DNA from: an uncultured Rhodobiaceae bacterium
GTDB lineage: Bacteria > Pseudomonadota > Alphaproteobacteria > RS24
Assembly (NCBI GenBank): GCA_937876775.1
Contig: CALEFA010000070.1
Location: forward strand, 1-64,000
Direction of reading: 5' to 3'
Length of the DNA: 64,000 nucleotides
This document shows, one piece after another, positions 36,288-48,095 of this stretch. The notes beneath the pieces were generated by a model, which saw only the letters and a list, made by a program, of their open reading frames with translations, was not told the origin of the DNA and did no database searches. How positions within the stretch are numbered: the first letter of the stretch is position 1; every line of letters starts with the position of its first letter. The position numbers and the translations under genes were made by a program.

Positions 36288-37712
36288 TTAGCCGGTGCCG
36301 CCGACAGTGATGCCATCAAGCCGCAAGCTTGGTTGACCAACACCCACCGGCACGCCTTGACCGGCTTTACCGCAAGTGCCAATGCCCTCGTCGAGCTGCA
36401 TGTCATTGCCAATCATTGAAATCCGCTGCATGGACTCTGGGCCAGTGCCAATCAATGTCGCGCCTTTGAGGGGGGCGCCAAGTTTACCATTTTTAATCTC
36501 ATAGGCTTCTGTGCAGGAGAAGACGAATTTGCCGGAGGTGATGTCGACCTGCCCGCCACCAAAGGATGTGGCGTAAATACCGTCTTTGACACTGGCCAGA
36601 ATTTCTTCCGGCTCCTTATCGCCGCCAAGCATATAGGTGTTGGTCATACGCGGCATGGGCTGGCAGGCAAAGCTCTCGCGCCGACCATTACCCGTGGCAG
36701 CCATGCCCATCAACCGAGCATTCATCCGGTCTTGCATATAGCCTTTCAAAATACCGTCTTCGATAAGCACGGTCTTTTGCGTTGGCGTGCCTTCGTCGTC
36801 AATGGTCAGTGAACCGCGACGGTCAGGCAAAGTGCCATCATCAATAACCGTCACCCCCGGAGAGGCCACGCGCTCGCCAATGCGATCGGAAAAGGCAGAT
36901 GTTTTTTTGCGATTGAAATCGCCTTCCAAACCATGGCCAACCGCTTCATGCAGCAAAATACCCGGCCAACCCGGGCCAAGCACGACCGCCATTTCGCCGG
37001 CTGGGGCAGGAATTGATTCCAAATTGGTCAGCGCTTGGCGCAGGGCGTCATGCACTTGCCCTTGCCAATTTTCAGGCGCTAGCCATTGCGCATAATTGGC
37101 TCGTCCACCGCGCCCACTATGTCCAGTTTCTTGGCGATCGCCCTCGCCAACAACCACCGACACATCAAGCCGCACCAGCGGCCTTACATCGAACAAAGGC
37201 CCGGTATCGGGGCGAATAATACTCACCGCTTGCCATTCACCGGCCAAGGAGACCGAGACTTGGCGGACACGATTGTCCTTCGACCGCGCATAGGCGTTAA
37301 TTTCTTCCAATAATTTGACCTTATCGGTGAAAGCAGCGCCATCAAGCGGGTTTTCCGCCATATATAAAGCCGCTCCAGGGGCGATTGGTGCCTCGGCCCA
37401 TTGTCCCGCATGACCAGAAAGAACTGGCGACAGGCTTTCTGAGGCGCGCTTTAAGGCTGCCATGCTCAAATCCGTCGCATGCGCATAGCCAACGGTCTCG
37501 CCGCTGACGGCCCGCAGACCAAAGCCTTGCGCCGTATCAAAACTGGCTGATTTCAGGCGATTGTCATCAAATGAGAACCCTTCTGACAGCGTATATTCGA
37601 GAAACAATTCGCCATCATCTGCCCCGGCCAAGGCTTGCTCGGTAAAGCGGTGGGTTTGCTCAAGGTCGAGGTCTGATTTGGCAAAAAATAGCTCGCGTGG
37701 ATTATGCGTCAA
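36288..37712 (-). CDS. tldD: Metalloprotease TldD
   Basis: TldD is the catalytic subunit of the TldD/TldE protease. The zinc-binding motif HEAVGHGLEGD (HExxxH form) lies near residue 255, and the C-terminal KPSIIF-like cysteine region is represented by FSCTEAYEIKNGKLG and GTCGKAGQGVPVGVGQP. I assign a TTG start at 37712: CAGGAG lies six bases upstream, the resulting protein begins MTHNPRELFF and has 474 residues, matching E. coli TldD (481), whereas the frame from the first ATG carries an unrelated 73-residue extension. It is divergent from coxB. Confidence 0.93.
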   Translation of the reverse strand: MTHNPRELFFAKSDLDLEQTHRFTEQALAGADDGELFLEYTLSEGFSFDDNRLKSASFDTAQGFGLRAVSGETVGYAHATDLSMAALKRASESLSPVLSGHAGQWAEAPIAPGAALYMAENPLDGAAFTDKVKLLEEINAYARSKDNRVRQVSVSLAGEWQAVSIIRPDTGPLFDVRPLVRLDVSVVVGEGDRQETGHSGRGGRANYAQWLAPENWQGQVHDALRQALTNLESIPAPAGEMAVVLGPGWPGILLHEAVGHGLEGDFNRKKTSAFSDRIGERVASPGVTVIDDGTLPDRRGSLTIDDEGTPTQKTVLIEDGILKGYMQDRMNARLMGMAATGNGRRESFACQPMPRMTNTYMLGGDKEPEEILASVKDGIYATSFGGGQVDITSGKFVFSCTEAYEIKNGKLGAPLKGATLIGTGPESMQRISMIGNDMQLDEGIGTCGKAGQGVPVGVGQPSLRLDGITVGGTG

Positions 37713-37931
37713 AATAGGCTCCTGTGAATGCACGTTATCGCGCAGGCTTCTAATATGTCTGCGCCACGCCGCTGAGGCAAGGGGGCAGTGCAGAAAACCC
37801 AATTGGCATGATTGATTTCCTGTGGTCATAAGGTCGCATGTGTTGCGCAGACCGTGCTTTTTTGCTGTTTTACCTATATAAAATGGTGACGGAGAAAAAG
37901 AATCTCCGAAAGATTTCGTGGGGAATAACAA

Positions 37932-40402
<2,471 letters not shown>

Positions 40403-40419
40403 GCAGTTGGAGGGGCAGT

Positions 40420-41343
40420 ATGTCTCAAGTTAAAAACGAGACTTTGAATCAGGCTCAAGAACCAGCATCTTTGGATGCTGGTTCGGCAGCTGATTATATT
40501 GCTCTGATGAAACCACGTGTCATGTCTTTGGTGGTGTTCACTGGCCTGATTGGCATGGTGATGGCACCAGGGACAATGCACCCGGTTATGGTGATTTCAG
40601 CGATTGTACTGATCGCTGTCGGGGCGGGTGCCTCGGCGGCTTTGAACATGTGGTATGACGCGGATATTGACGCCGTGATGAGCCGCACACTTGACCGACC
40701 AGTGCCGTCAGGACGGGTCGATGGGGATGCCGCCTTGTCGTTTGGCTTGTGGATGTCCGGTTTGTCAGTGCTGAGCATGGCGGTGCTCATCAATTATTTG
40801 AGCGCCGCGCTTTTGGCCTTCACGATTTTCTTTTATGCGGTGGTTTACACCATGTATTTGAAACGCCGAACGGCGCAAAATATCGTCATTGGTGGCGCCG
40901 CTGGGGCTTTGCCTCCGGTGATTGGCTGGGCCGCTGCCAGCAATAGCGTGAGCTTGGAGCCACTGATTTTCTTCGCCATTATCTTCATTTGGACACCGCC
41001 GCATTTTTGGGCTTTGGCCTTGGTGAAAAACGAGGATTACAAGACCGCCAATGTGCCGATGTTGCCGGTTACGGCTGGCACGGCGGCAACCTTGAACCAA
41101 ATTGTTGCCTATTCCGTCGTTCTCATTGGCGTTGTCATGCTGCCTTATATTATGGGTTTTTCTGGCATGCTGTATGCGGCTGGGGCGGCAATATTAAACC
41201 TTATTTTCATCTCTCTGGCGGTGCTTTTACGCTTTGCCAATGAGACACAACGCAATCGGTTGGCGACGATGTTATTCGCCTATTCGATTTTCTATCTATT
41301 TTTAATCTTCACCTTGCTTCTGGCAGATCGGTTGGTGGCCTAA
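40420..41343 (+). CDS. ctaB: Protohaem IX farnesyltransferase (haem O synthase)
   Basis: CtaB converts haem B to haem O, the precursor of the haem A used by the oxidase. The 307-residue UbiA-superfamily membrane protein has the Asp-rich motifs NMWYDADIDAVMSRT and the second cytoplasmic loop around KNEDYKTANVPMLP, plus LKPRVMS-like start (ALMKPRVMSLVVFTG). A strong GGAGGGG Shine-Dalgarno precedes the ATG. Its stop overlaps the start of the next small gene. Haem A synthase (ctaA) is not in the window. Confidence 0.95.
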   Translation: MSQVKNETLNQAQEPASLDAGSAADYIALMKPRVMSLVVFTGLIGMVMAPGTMHPVMVISAIVLIAVGAGASAALNMWYDADIDAVMSRTLDRPVPSGRVDGDAALSFGLWMSGLSVLSMAVLINYLSAALLAFTIFFYAVVYTMYLKRRTAQNIVIGGAAGALPPVIGWAAASNSVSLEPLIFFAIIFIWTPPHFWALALVKNEDYKTANVPMLPVTAGTAATLNQIVAYSVVLIGVVMLPYIMGFSGMLYAAGAAILNLIFISLAVLLRFANETQRNRLATMLFAYSIFYLFLIFTLLLADRLVA

Positions 41344-41510
41344 TGAGTGATACTGAACAAAAAGACGCGAATGGGTGGACGCCCACATTGTTGAAACAAC
41401 GTCGTCGTCGCGCCGCCATTATGGGCATCGCGCTGGCGATTATGGTCACCATGTTTTTTCTGGTTACTGTGGTGCGTTTGAGCGCCAATATTGCTGGGTC
41501 TGGTCAATAG
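41343..41510 (+). CDS. Small membrane protein between ctaB and ctaG (CoxF-like)
   Basis: This is a 55-residue single-span protein that begins inside the ctaB stop (TAATG). It reads MSDTEQKDANGWTPTLLKQR, then a run of arginines followed by a membrane helix at about residues 25-47 and a short tail. Position, size and topology (positive cytoplasmic N-terminus, one helix) match the CoxF-type small proteins encoded at this place in rhizobial cox operons. Function is unknown, presumably in oxidase assembly. It ends nine bases before ctaG. Confidence 0.82.
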   Translation: MSDTEQKDANGWTPTLLKQRRRRAAIMGIALAIMVTMFFLVTVVRLSANIAGSGQ

Positions 41511-41519
41511 GAAACCCGC

Positions 41520-42110
41520 ATGAGTCAGAATTCGCCCATTGATCAACAAACACAAGAGCGTCGCAACCAAAAGGTTGCAAGTGGCGCGGCCTTGATGGCG
41601 GTCATGATGATTGGTGCCGCCTATGCGGCGGTGCCACTATATGATTTATTTTGTCGCGTCACCGGCTTTGGTGGCACCACACAAGTCGCCAGTGCTGCTC
41701 CCGGGGCAACCTCTGAGCGCTTGGTCACTATTCGATTTGACGCGAGCCTAAATCGCAATATGCCATGGGCTTTTGATGCCCCAGAAGCGCCAATGACGGT
41801 CAAGGTTGGCGAGTCCAATTTGGCGTTTTATCGGGCCAGTAATTTGACCAATGAAACCATCACCGGCACGGCTACATATAATGTGGCGCCGGAAAAAGCC
41901 GGGATTTATTTTTCAAAGATTGATTGCTTCTGTTTCACCGAACAAGTGCTCGAGCCAGGGCAGAGCATTGATATGCCGGTCAGCTTTTTTGTTGATCCGG
42001 AAATTTTAACTGACAAAGAAATGGATGATGTCAAAACCATCACTTTGTCGTATACATTCTTTAAGGCGCAACAACAAACAAGCGTCAAATTAACGTCTCC
42101 GAAGGGGTAA
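41520..42110 (+). CDS. ctaG: Cytochrome c oxidase assembly protein CtaG (Cox11-type)
   Basis: CtaG/Cox11 delivers copper to the CuB site of subunit I. The 196-residue protein has one N-terminal membrane helix (about residues 20-40), a periplasmic immunoglobulin-like domain, and the copper-binding CFCFTEQ motif near residue 138, with the family segments [15 protein letters not shown] and [11 protein letters not shown]. It lies between the small CoxF-like gene and coxC, the normal alphaproteobacterial order. Confidence 0.96.
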   Translation: MSQNSPIDQQTQERRNQKVASGAALMAVMMIGAAYAAVPLYDLFCRVTGFGGTTQVASAAPGATSERLVTIRFDASLNRNMPWAFDAPEAPMTVKVGESNLAFYRASNLTNETITGTATYNVAPEKAGIYFSKIDCFCFTEQVLEPGQSIDMPVSFFVDPEILTDKEMDDVKTITLSYTFFKAQQQTSVKLTSPKG

Positions 42111-42115
42111 ATATC

Positions 42116-42949
42116 ATGGCCGACAGTCACGCTAAAAATCACGATTACCATTTGGTGGATCCAAGTCCTTGGCCGGTTGTTTCGTCGATTAGTGTTTTCA
42201 TTCTTGCTGTTGGCGCCGTGCAATATATGCATGACTCGACCCCGTGGATCATGTTGGTCGGCCTAGCAGGTGTGCTTTATTCCATGGTTGTTTGGTGGCG
42301 CGATGTTTTGCGCGAAGCCAACCAAGGTGACCATACGCCGGTTGTGCAATTGCACCATCGCTACGGCATGATTTTATTTATTGCCTCGGAAGTGATGTTC
42401 TTCGTCGCTTGGTTCTGGGCCTATTTTGATGTCAGCCTGTTTCCAGGTGAGGCGATTCAAGAATCGCGAGCTGCCTTGACAGGTGGCACATGGCCGCCAC
42501 AAGGCATTGAGACATTTGATCCATGGCATTTGCCATTGATTAACACATTGGTTCTGTTGACCTCGGGCACCACCGTGACGTGGGCGCATCATGCGCTGCA
42601 ACACGGCGACCGTCAGGGGTTGAAATGGGGTCTGATCTTAACCGTTGCGTTGGGTGCGCTTTTCACAGTCTTCCAGGTCTATGAATATCAGCACGCCGCC
42701 TTTGGTTTTTCTGGCCATATTTATGGCTCTACCTTTTATATGGCGACAGGCTTTCATGGCTTCCATGTGCTGGTTGGCACCATCTTCCTATTGGTGTGTT
42801 TGATGCGCGCCATGGCTGGTCAATTTACCCAACAGCAGCACTTTGGTTTTGAAGCGGCGGCTTGGTATTGGCATTTCGTTGACGTCGTCTGGTTGTTCTT
42901 GTTTGTCGTGATTTATATCATTGGCAGCGGGCCGGCTGGCGCCCATTAA
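42116..42949 (+). CDS. coxC: Cytochrome c oxidase subunit III
   Basis: Subunit III stabilises the oxidase and its proton uptake. The 277-residue protein has seven hydrophobic helices and the familiar motifs [14 protein letters not shown] at the start, [22 protein letters not shown]-like [16 protein letters not shown], and a C-terminal [24 protein letters not shown] serves as Shine-Dalgarno. It follows ctaG by five bases and precedes surf1. Confidence 0.97.
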   Translation: MADSHAKNHDYHLVDPSPWPVVSSISVFILAVGAVQYMHDSTPWIMLVGLAGVLYSMVVWWRDVLREANQGDHTPVVQLHHRYGMILFIASEVMFFVAWFWAYFDVSLFPGEAIQESRAALTGGTWPPQGIETFDPWHLPLINTLVLLTSGTTVTWAHHALQHGDRQGLKWGLILTVALGALFTVFQVYEYQHAAFGFSGHIYGSTFYMATGFHGFHVLVGTIFLLVCLMRAMAGQFTQQQHFGFEAAAWYWHFVDVVWLFLFVVIYIIGSGPAGAH

Positions 42950-42988
42950 TAGGTCTGCTGAGTTTTTGAGAACGCGGGGTTGTGCATA

Positions 42989-43732
42989 ATGGCGGCTCCG
43001 CGTTTTCTTATGCCTGCGATTCTAACTCTGGTCATGCTTATCGGTTTGCTGGGGCTTGGCACTTGGCAGATGCAACGTCTGCAATGGAAATTGCAGCAAA
43101 TTGCCAAAATCGAAGCGCGGCAAAACACGCCTCCCATGAGCCTGCAAAACCAAACAGATGTGGACGCCCTTACAGAAGCGAAGCACCATTACCACCCAGC
43201 GCGTTTGCGCGGCTCTTTTGGGCCACAGCAGGGTTTTTGGTATACCCAAATTCATAACCCGCCAAGCGGCATAACCCCACAACAGCGGCGCGGGTTTCAC
43301 GTTTTGTCGCCATTTTATTTGGTCGATGGTGGGGCGATTTTAATCGACCGCGGCTTTGTGCCAGCCAGTGCAAAAGAGGCGCTACCAGCGCCGTCTCAAG
43401 CCACACAAGAGATCGATATTATTCTGCGTTGGCCAGATAAACGCGGCCTGTTTGATGCGGATGACGCGCCGTCTCAGAACTTATTTTATGTGCGCGATCC
43501 AGAAGCCATTGGCCAGCATTGGCAGCTCGCGTTGCCGCCTGTGATTGGTGAAATGGTGGCCAGCCGTCAAGCTATGCCGACATGGCCATTGGCCGGACAA
43601 ACCCGTCTGGTGCTCAGCAACCGGCATTTGCAATATGCGGTGACTTGGTATGGCTTGGCGCTGGTTCTTGTGTTTATCTCTGGTCTGTGGCACATCCGTG
43701 CTTTGAAACAGCATAAACGGCAAGGAAATTAG
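42989..43732 (+). CDS. SURF1 family oxidase assembly protein
   Basis: SURF1/Shy1 proteins help insert haem a into subunit I. The 247-residue protein has the expected two-helix hairpin topology: a first helix at about residues 8-27, a large periplasmic domain (FHVLSPFYLVDGGAILIDRGFVP is its hallmark) and a last helix near residues 218-236 (YAVTWYGLALVLVFISGLW). The ATG at 42989 is preferred over a TTG three codons upstream. thrC begins two bases after its stop. Confidence 0.93.
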   Translation: MAAPRFLMPAILTLVMLIGLLGLGTWQMQRLQWKLQQIAKIEARQNTPPMSLQNQTDVDALTEAKHHYHPARLRGSFGPQQGFWYTQIHNPPSGITPQQRRGFHVLSPFYLVDGGAILIDRGFVPASAKEALPAPSQATQEIDIILRWPDKRGLFDADDAPSQNLFYVRDPEAIGQHWQLALPPVIGEMVASRQAMPTWPLAGQTRLVLSNRHLQYAVTWYGLALVLVFISGLWHIRALKQHKRQGN

Positions 43733-43734
43733 GC

Positions 43735-45129
43735 GTGAAATATATCAGCACCAGAGGGCAGGCACCGCGTTTGTCATTTGAGGACGCTTTATTGGCTGGT
43801 CTGGCCAGTGACGGCGGCCTTTATGTGCCCGAGTCATGGCCGCGTTTAAGCGACGCGACATTGCGCAGTTTTGTTGGCGCAGATTACGCAACCGTTGCCA
43901 AAGCGGTATTGCATCCATTCATGGCCGATGATGTCAGCGCTGAGAGATTGAGCGATATTGTCGACGAAGCCTATGCTTGTTTTAACAACCCAGAAATCGC
44001 ACCGCTCGTTGCCCTTGAAGAAGGACATTACTTGCTGGAATTATTCCACGGCCCGACACTGGCTTTCAAAGACGTCGCTATGCAGCTTTTGGCTCGTTTG
44101 ATGGATGATGCACTGACCCGTCGTGGCCAGCGCGCGACCATTATTGGTGCGACATCGGGTGACACGGGCGGCGCGGCGATTGAGGCCTTTAAGGGGCGTG
44201 AAGCGGTCGATATTTTCATTCTTTATCCGGATGGCCGTGTGTCGGATGTCCAGCGCAAGCAAATGACCACATTAAAAGACGCCAATGTTCATACTTTGGC
44301 GGTTGATGGCACATTTGATGATTGTCAGGCTCTCGTTAAAGCTATGTTTAACGATGAAAGCTTCCGCCAAGACATGTCACTGGCCGGGGTCAACTCTATC
44401 AATTGGGCGCGGGTAATGGCCCAAACTGTTTATTATTTCACGGCAGCGGCCAAATTGGGTGCTCCCGACCAGCCCGTAGCCTTTTCGGTGCCAACCGGTA
44501 ATTTTGGCGATGTTTTCGCTGGCTATGTGGCGGCTCAAATGGGACTGCCTGTGGCGCATCTCATGGTCGCGACTAATGTGAATGATATTTTGGCGCGGAC
44601 CATGGACAGCGGAGTTTATCAAACCGGCGATGTGGTCGCCACGAGCAGCCCAAGTATGGATATTCAGGTCTCCAGCAATTTTGAGCGCCTATTGTTTGAA
44701 CTCACGGGGCGCGATGCCTCGCGGGTGCGCGGTTATATGGACGCGTTGACGCAATCCGGGCGTTTTGAAATGGCCAGCGATGAACTGACGTTGATGCGGG
44801 CACTATTTGGCGCAATACGTATCGACCAGCAGCAAACCCTTGACGTGATGCGCCAAGTGAAGGCCGAACATCACATGCAAATCGATCCTCATAGTGCAAT
44901 TGGCGTTGGCGCGGCGCGGCAAGCGGTTCTGGCTGATGGTGTGCCGATTGTCTCTTTGGCGACGGCGCATCCGGCGAAGTTTCCCAAAGCCGTGGTGCAG
45001 GCCTATGATGAACAGCCCGACACGCCACAGCGCGTGGTGGAGATGCTGACGCTGGAAGAAAATTTTATTCCCGTGGCAAATAAATTAGCCAATGTTCAGG
45101 CGCTAATACGCGCCAAGGCACAGGCCTAA
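43735..45129 (+). CDS. thrC: Threonine synthase
   Basis: ThrC converts O-phosphohomoserine to threonine with pyridoxal phosphate. The 464-residue protein belongs to the class I form: MKYISTRGQAP start, the PLP lysine in GPTLAFKDVAMQ near residue 107, the phosphate loop GATSGDTGGAAIEAF and PTGNFGDVFAGY. The start is GTG, with AAGGA eight bases upstream. It closes the cox-surf1-thrC cluster common in alphaproteobacteria; homoserine kinase (thrB) is at 48525-49499 on the other strand. Confidence 0.96.
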   Translation: MKYISTRGQAPRLSFEDALLAGLASDGGLYVPESWPRLSDATLRSFVGADYATVAKAVLHPFMADDVSAERLSDIVDEAYACFNNPEIAPLVALEEGHYLLELFHGPTLAFKDVAMQLLARLMDDALTRRGQRATIIGATSGDTGGAAIEAFKGREAVDIFILYPDGRVSDVQRKQMTTLKDANVHTLAVDGTFDDCQALVKAMFNDESFRQDMSLAGVNSINWARVMAQTVYYFTAAAKLGAPDQPVAFSVPTGNFGDVFAGYVAAQMGLPVAHLMVATNVNDILARTMDSGVYQTGDVVATSSPSMDIQVSSNFERLLFELTGRDASRVRGYMDALTQSGRFEMASDELTLMRALFGAIRIDQQQTLDVMRQVKAEHHMQIDPHSAIGVGAARQAVLADGVPIVSLATAHPAKFPKAVVQAYDEQPDTPQRVVEMLTLEENFIPVANKLANVQALIRAKAQA

Positions 45130-45140
45130 AGGCAATGTTG

Positions 45141-46070
45141 ATGGCCCATTTTAGCCGAATGTTTTTGGTTTCTCTGGCGCTATTTTTCAACCTGTTGGTG
45201 CCCGTTCAGGCTTCTGATGTGCTGCGTCTAGAGGATAGTTTTCGTACGCTGGATTTGACGCCTTTCATAAAAAACATTAATCAAAATGACTATGAATTTT
45301 CCATTCAAAACGCGACCAACCAGTCGGTCGATTTGCTGCTACACCGTCTGGAACCACCCAAACTGACAACGGCTCTCGGTCTCAGCAGCCCCTCTGTGAT
45401 ACCGCTGCGCTTGTTCTCATCGAATGACAATGAGTTTGTTGCCACCCCAGAACAGCCGAATTTAGTGCGCCTCAATGTGCCGGCCAATCAAGTGCAAACC
45501 TTCTTGTTAGCCGATGCCGTTGGCTGGCAGCCAGTTTATCTATGGTCGGAGAATTATTACGCTTCCTATCAAAGTCGTCTTTATACCGTCCAGCTGAGCC
45601 TTTTATCCATGCTGTCAGGATTGTTGCTGATTGCAGTTATTGTTGCTGTCTTGCGCCGGTCGCGCCGCGCCGGTTATGCGGTGGTCATGGCCATGGGGTT
45701 AATTACTCTGCAAGGTAGTCTGTGGAGCGATGATTTGGTGAAAGGTCTAGGCACTGAAGTGACTTGGCTCGTCGGCAATGATTTGCTGATTCCCATAGCC
45801 TTTGCCTTAGGCCTGCTGATGACGGGTGTCGGCCATTTAAATCTTTTATTCCGCCGCGTGATTAATCGCAATTATTGGACGCAGGTGATTATTCTTACCG
45901 ATATTTGTTTGATAGCGACCGCATTCCTATGGAGTTTGGCTTATGCCTTGCCAAATTTCGCTGGCGTGATCGGAGGTGAAATGCCTCATGTCGGCCTGAC
46001 ACTTACGATTGCCTGTATTTTACTCGGGGTGGTCTTTTTGCCCGATCGGCGCGACACACATATGGAATAG
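45141..46070 (+). CDS. Membrane protein with 7TMR-DISM-like layout, no output domain
   Basis: I do not recognise a specific family with certainty. The protein has a signal peptide (MFLVSLALFFNLLVPVQA), a periplasmic beta-rich region of about 130 residues, then about five membrane helices, the first preceded by YASYQSRLYTVQLS and followed by a basic loop (RRSRRAG). This layout recalls 7TMR-DISM sensor proteins, but there are fewer helices and the protein stops after the last one with no GGDEF, kinase or other output domain. The ATG at 45141 is chosen for Shine-Dalgarno spacing; 45135 is the alternative. It follows thrC closely, so it is co-transcribed. Confidence 0.6.
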   Translation: MAHFSRMFLVSLALFFNLLVPVQASDVLRLEDSFRTLDLTPFIKNINQNDYEFSIQNATNQSVDLLLHRLEPPKLTTALGLSSPSVIPLRLFSSNDNEFVATPEQPNLVRLNVPANQVQTFLLADAVGWQPVYLWSENYYASYQSRLYTVQLSLLSMLSGLLLIAVIVAVLRRSRRAGYAVVMAMGLITLQGSLWSDDLVKGLGTEVTWLVGNDLLIPIAFALGLLMTGVGHLNLLFRRVINRNYWTQVIILTDICLIATAFLWSLAYALPNFAGVIGGEMPHVGLTLTIACILLGVVFLPDRRDTHME

Positions 46071-46085
46071 ATTTGGCTGATGGCT

Positions 46086-46664
46086 TCATGCTTCGCCGCC
46101 ATCATTGCTCAATATTGCCAAATCAATCCCCAAAGACGCCAAGAGCCCGGAATAGAGATTGCTGTAATCTGCGCTGAACAATAAATCGACATCGCCGGGC
46201 GCTACCAGCCACGCATTATCTTGTAATTCATCTTCCAATTGGCCAGGCCCCCAACCTGTATAGCCGAGGAAAAGCCGCAAATGACGAGGTCCGCGCCCAC
46301 GTGAGGTTTCATTCAAGATATCTACCGACTGCGTTAAATGAATGGGTAAGCCGTCGGTCAACTCGGAGGCGGTTGGGGCATAATCATCGGAATGCAGCAC
46401 ATAGCCGCCATCGCCGCCAACCGGCCCGCCAAAATATACTGGCAGGTTCATCAGACCAGTTTTGGCGATTTGATTGGGTAGATTGCGCGCAACATCTCCC
46501 AAGGTCATGCCTTGGGCCGGCTGATTGACAATAAAGCCCATAGTGCCTTCGACATCATGGGCAATGATGTAAATCACAGATCGGGCGAAGCGTGTGTCCC
46601 CGATACTCGGCATAGCCAATAGGAATTGCCCGCGCAGACCCGAAATATTCTGGTTTCTTCGCAT
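46086..46664 (-). CDS. YqgE/AlgH family protein
   Basis: This 192-residue protein is a clear YqgE/AlgH member: GQFLLAMPSIGDTRFARSVIYIIAHD at the start, GFIVNQP, VYFGGPVGGDGGYVLHS and FLGYTGWGPGQLEDEL. Function is not settled; AlgH was first described as affecting alginate genes in Pseudomonas, and family structures suggest a redox or nucleotide-linked role. It is divergent from the DsbD-N-like gene with 72 bases between starts, and converges with the 7TM-like gene. Confidence 0.92.
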   Translation of the reverse strand: MRRNQNISGLRGQFLLAMPSIGDTRFARSVIYIIAHDVEGTMGFIVNQPAQGMTLGDVARNLPNQIAKTGLMNLPVYFGGPVGGDGGYVLHSDDYAPTASELTDGLPIHLTQSVDILNETSRGRGPRHLRLFLGYTGWGPGQLEDELQDNAWLVAPGDVDLLFSADYSNLYSGLLASLGIDLAILSNDGGEA

Positions 46665-46736
46665 AGATTAAATCTATCAAGACTGGCACATCTCGCAAGT
46701 GTCGAGTTGTGATGAAAAGTGGGCTAAGTTGTCTGT

Positions 46737-47579
46737 ATGAAACAATCCACCATATTGTCCATCGCGATGCTCACTATTGTCATTGTTGTGTCCGGCCTAT
46801 TGACGCTGCGAGCGGAAGCCAAGTCGGGCCCTTGGGTGCAGCTTGATGCAGGGCGCATTCGCTTGGTGGCGGCGCAAATTGACCAGCAGCATTTTCTCGC
46901 GGTTGATTTTCAATTGGCCGATGGTTGGCACACTTATTGGCGCCATCCCGGAGCCAGCGGTATTGCGCCCCAATTTGAGCTGATCGCGCCATCTGATGTC
47001 ACATTGAAACAAGCAATTTATCCAGCGCCAAGGTTTTTTGAAGATGGGGCCGGTGGGTTTAACGGTTATGATGGCGCCACCGGCTTTGTCTTGCCGTTTA
47101 CCATTGCGCCATCTGCCGCGTCGTCGTTAGGTAAGCCGCAGTTGCTGAAATTGCGGGCGATGATTGGCGTGTGCCGCGATATATGCATTCCCTTGTCTGT
47201 TGATTTATCGCTGAATATCGACGCCGCTGGCCTGCGGCAAAAGCCTAGCCAGAAACTTATCGCCAATCTTTTGGCGCAACGCCCGCAGCCGCCATCGGAC
47301 CACCTTTTTATTGCTGCTGCTGACTATGATGGGGCCAATTTATACTTGCGTATTAAAGGCAAGGCACTTCAGCAACCGCAAATCTTCATCGAGCCGACAG
47401 CCGATGATGTCATCGGCCCTCCAAGCCTGCTCACAAATACGCCGGGCGAACATATTTTTAAGCTTTCAGCTTGGTCTTCACTTGACCGCGGGCTGATTGG
47501 CCGTAAGCTAGCCATCGTCGTGCGCGATCAACATCGCGCAATTGAACAAAATATTGAGGTTATGAAGGCCTCAAACTGA
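46737..47579 (+). CDS. Periplasmic DsbD N-terminal-domain-like protein
   Basis: This 280-residue exported protein has an N-terminal hydrophobic segment (residues about 5-24) and a domain like the periplasmic N-terminal part of DsbD: GWHTYWRHPGASGIAPQFE, the PAPRFFEDGAG segment and the redox cysteines in MIGVCRDICIPL near residues 144-148. No membrane or thioredoxin domain follows, so it is a free-standing or membrane-anchored version. It would exchange electrons with a periplasmic thiol partner. A peroxiredoxin gene follows after 27 bases, which supports a thiol-redox role. Confidence 0.86.
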   Translation: MKQSTILSIAMLTIVIVVSGLLTLRAEAKSGPWVQLDAGRIRLVAAQIDQQHFLAVDFQLADGWHTYWRHPGASGIAPQFELIAPSDVTLKQAIYPAPRFFEDGAGGFNGYDGATGFVLPFTIAPSAASSLGKPQLLKLRAMIGVCRDICIPLSVDLSLNIDAAGLRQKPSQKLIANLLAQRPQPPSDHLFIAAADYDGANLYLRIKGKALQQPQIFIEPTADDVIGPPSLLTNTPGEHIFKLSAWSSLDRGLIGRKLAIVVRDQHRAIEQNIEVMKASN

Positions 47580-47606
47580 TTGTCATATTAACCAGAGAGA
47601 AACAAA

Positions 47607-48095
47607 ATGAGCATTCAACCAGGTGAAAAAATTCCAAGCGCGCAACTTATGCATTTGACCGATGCCGGCCCAACGCCAATCACAACCGAAGAGCTTTTTG
47701 GTGGCAAAGCTGTTGCCCTATTTGCCCTACCGGGTGCTTTCACACCAACATGTTCGAACCAGCATTTGCCCGGCTTCGTTGAGAAATCAGAAGAATTACG
47801 CGGCAAAGGAATCGATACCATCGTTTGCCTTTCCGTCAATGACGCTTTCGTTATGGGCGCTTGGGGCAAACAACAAGGCGCCAACGGCAAAGTAATGATG
47901 GTTGGTGATGGCAATGGCGAATTAACCGAAAAACTTGGCTTGTCCATGGATGGCTCTGGTTTCGGCATGGGCCTGCGCTCGCTGCGTTATTCGATGATCG
48001 TGCGCGATGGTGTGGTTGAAACATTAAATGTCGAAAGCAACCCTGGCCAAGCCGTTGACTCAGGCGTTGACAATCTGCTGTCGCAACTCGGCTAA
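47607..48095 (+). CDS. Peroxiredoxin (Prx5-like)
   Basis: This 162-residue thiol peroxidase reduces hydrogen and organic peroxides. The peroxidatic cysteine is C49 in [16 protein letters not shown], followed by [14 protein letters not shown], hallmarks of the atypical Prx5/AhpE-like redoxins. It has no signal peptide, so it acts in the cytoplasm. It follows the DsbD-N-like gene and converges with rnhA, the stop codons overlapping by four bases. Confidence 0.94.
   Translation: MSIQPGEKIPSAQLMHLTDAGPTPITTEELFGGKAVALFALPGAFTPTCSNQHLPGFVEKSEELRGKGIDTIVCLSVNDAFVMGAWGKQQGANGKVMMVGDGNGELTEKLGLSMDGSGFGMGLRSLRYSMIVRDGVVETLNVESNPGQAVDSGVDNLLSQLG

Noticed and set aside
37861-37931. coxB promoter at TATATAAAA
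   Set aside because: The -10 is acceptable but no -35 lies at a suitable distance, so it is mentioned in the gene entry only.
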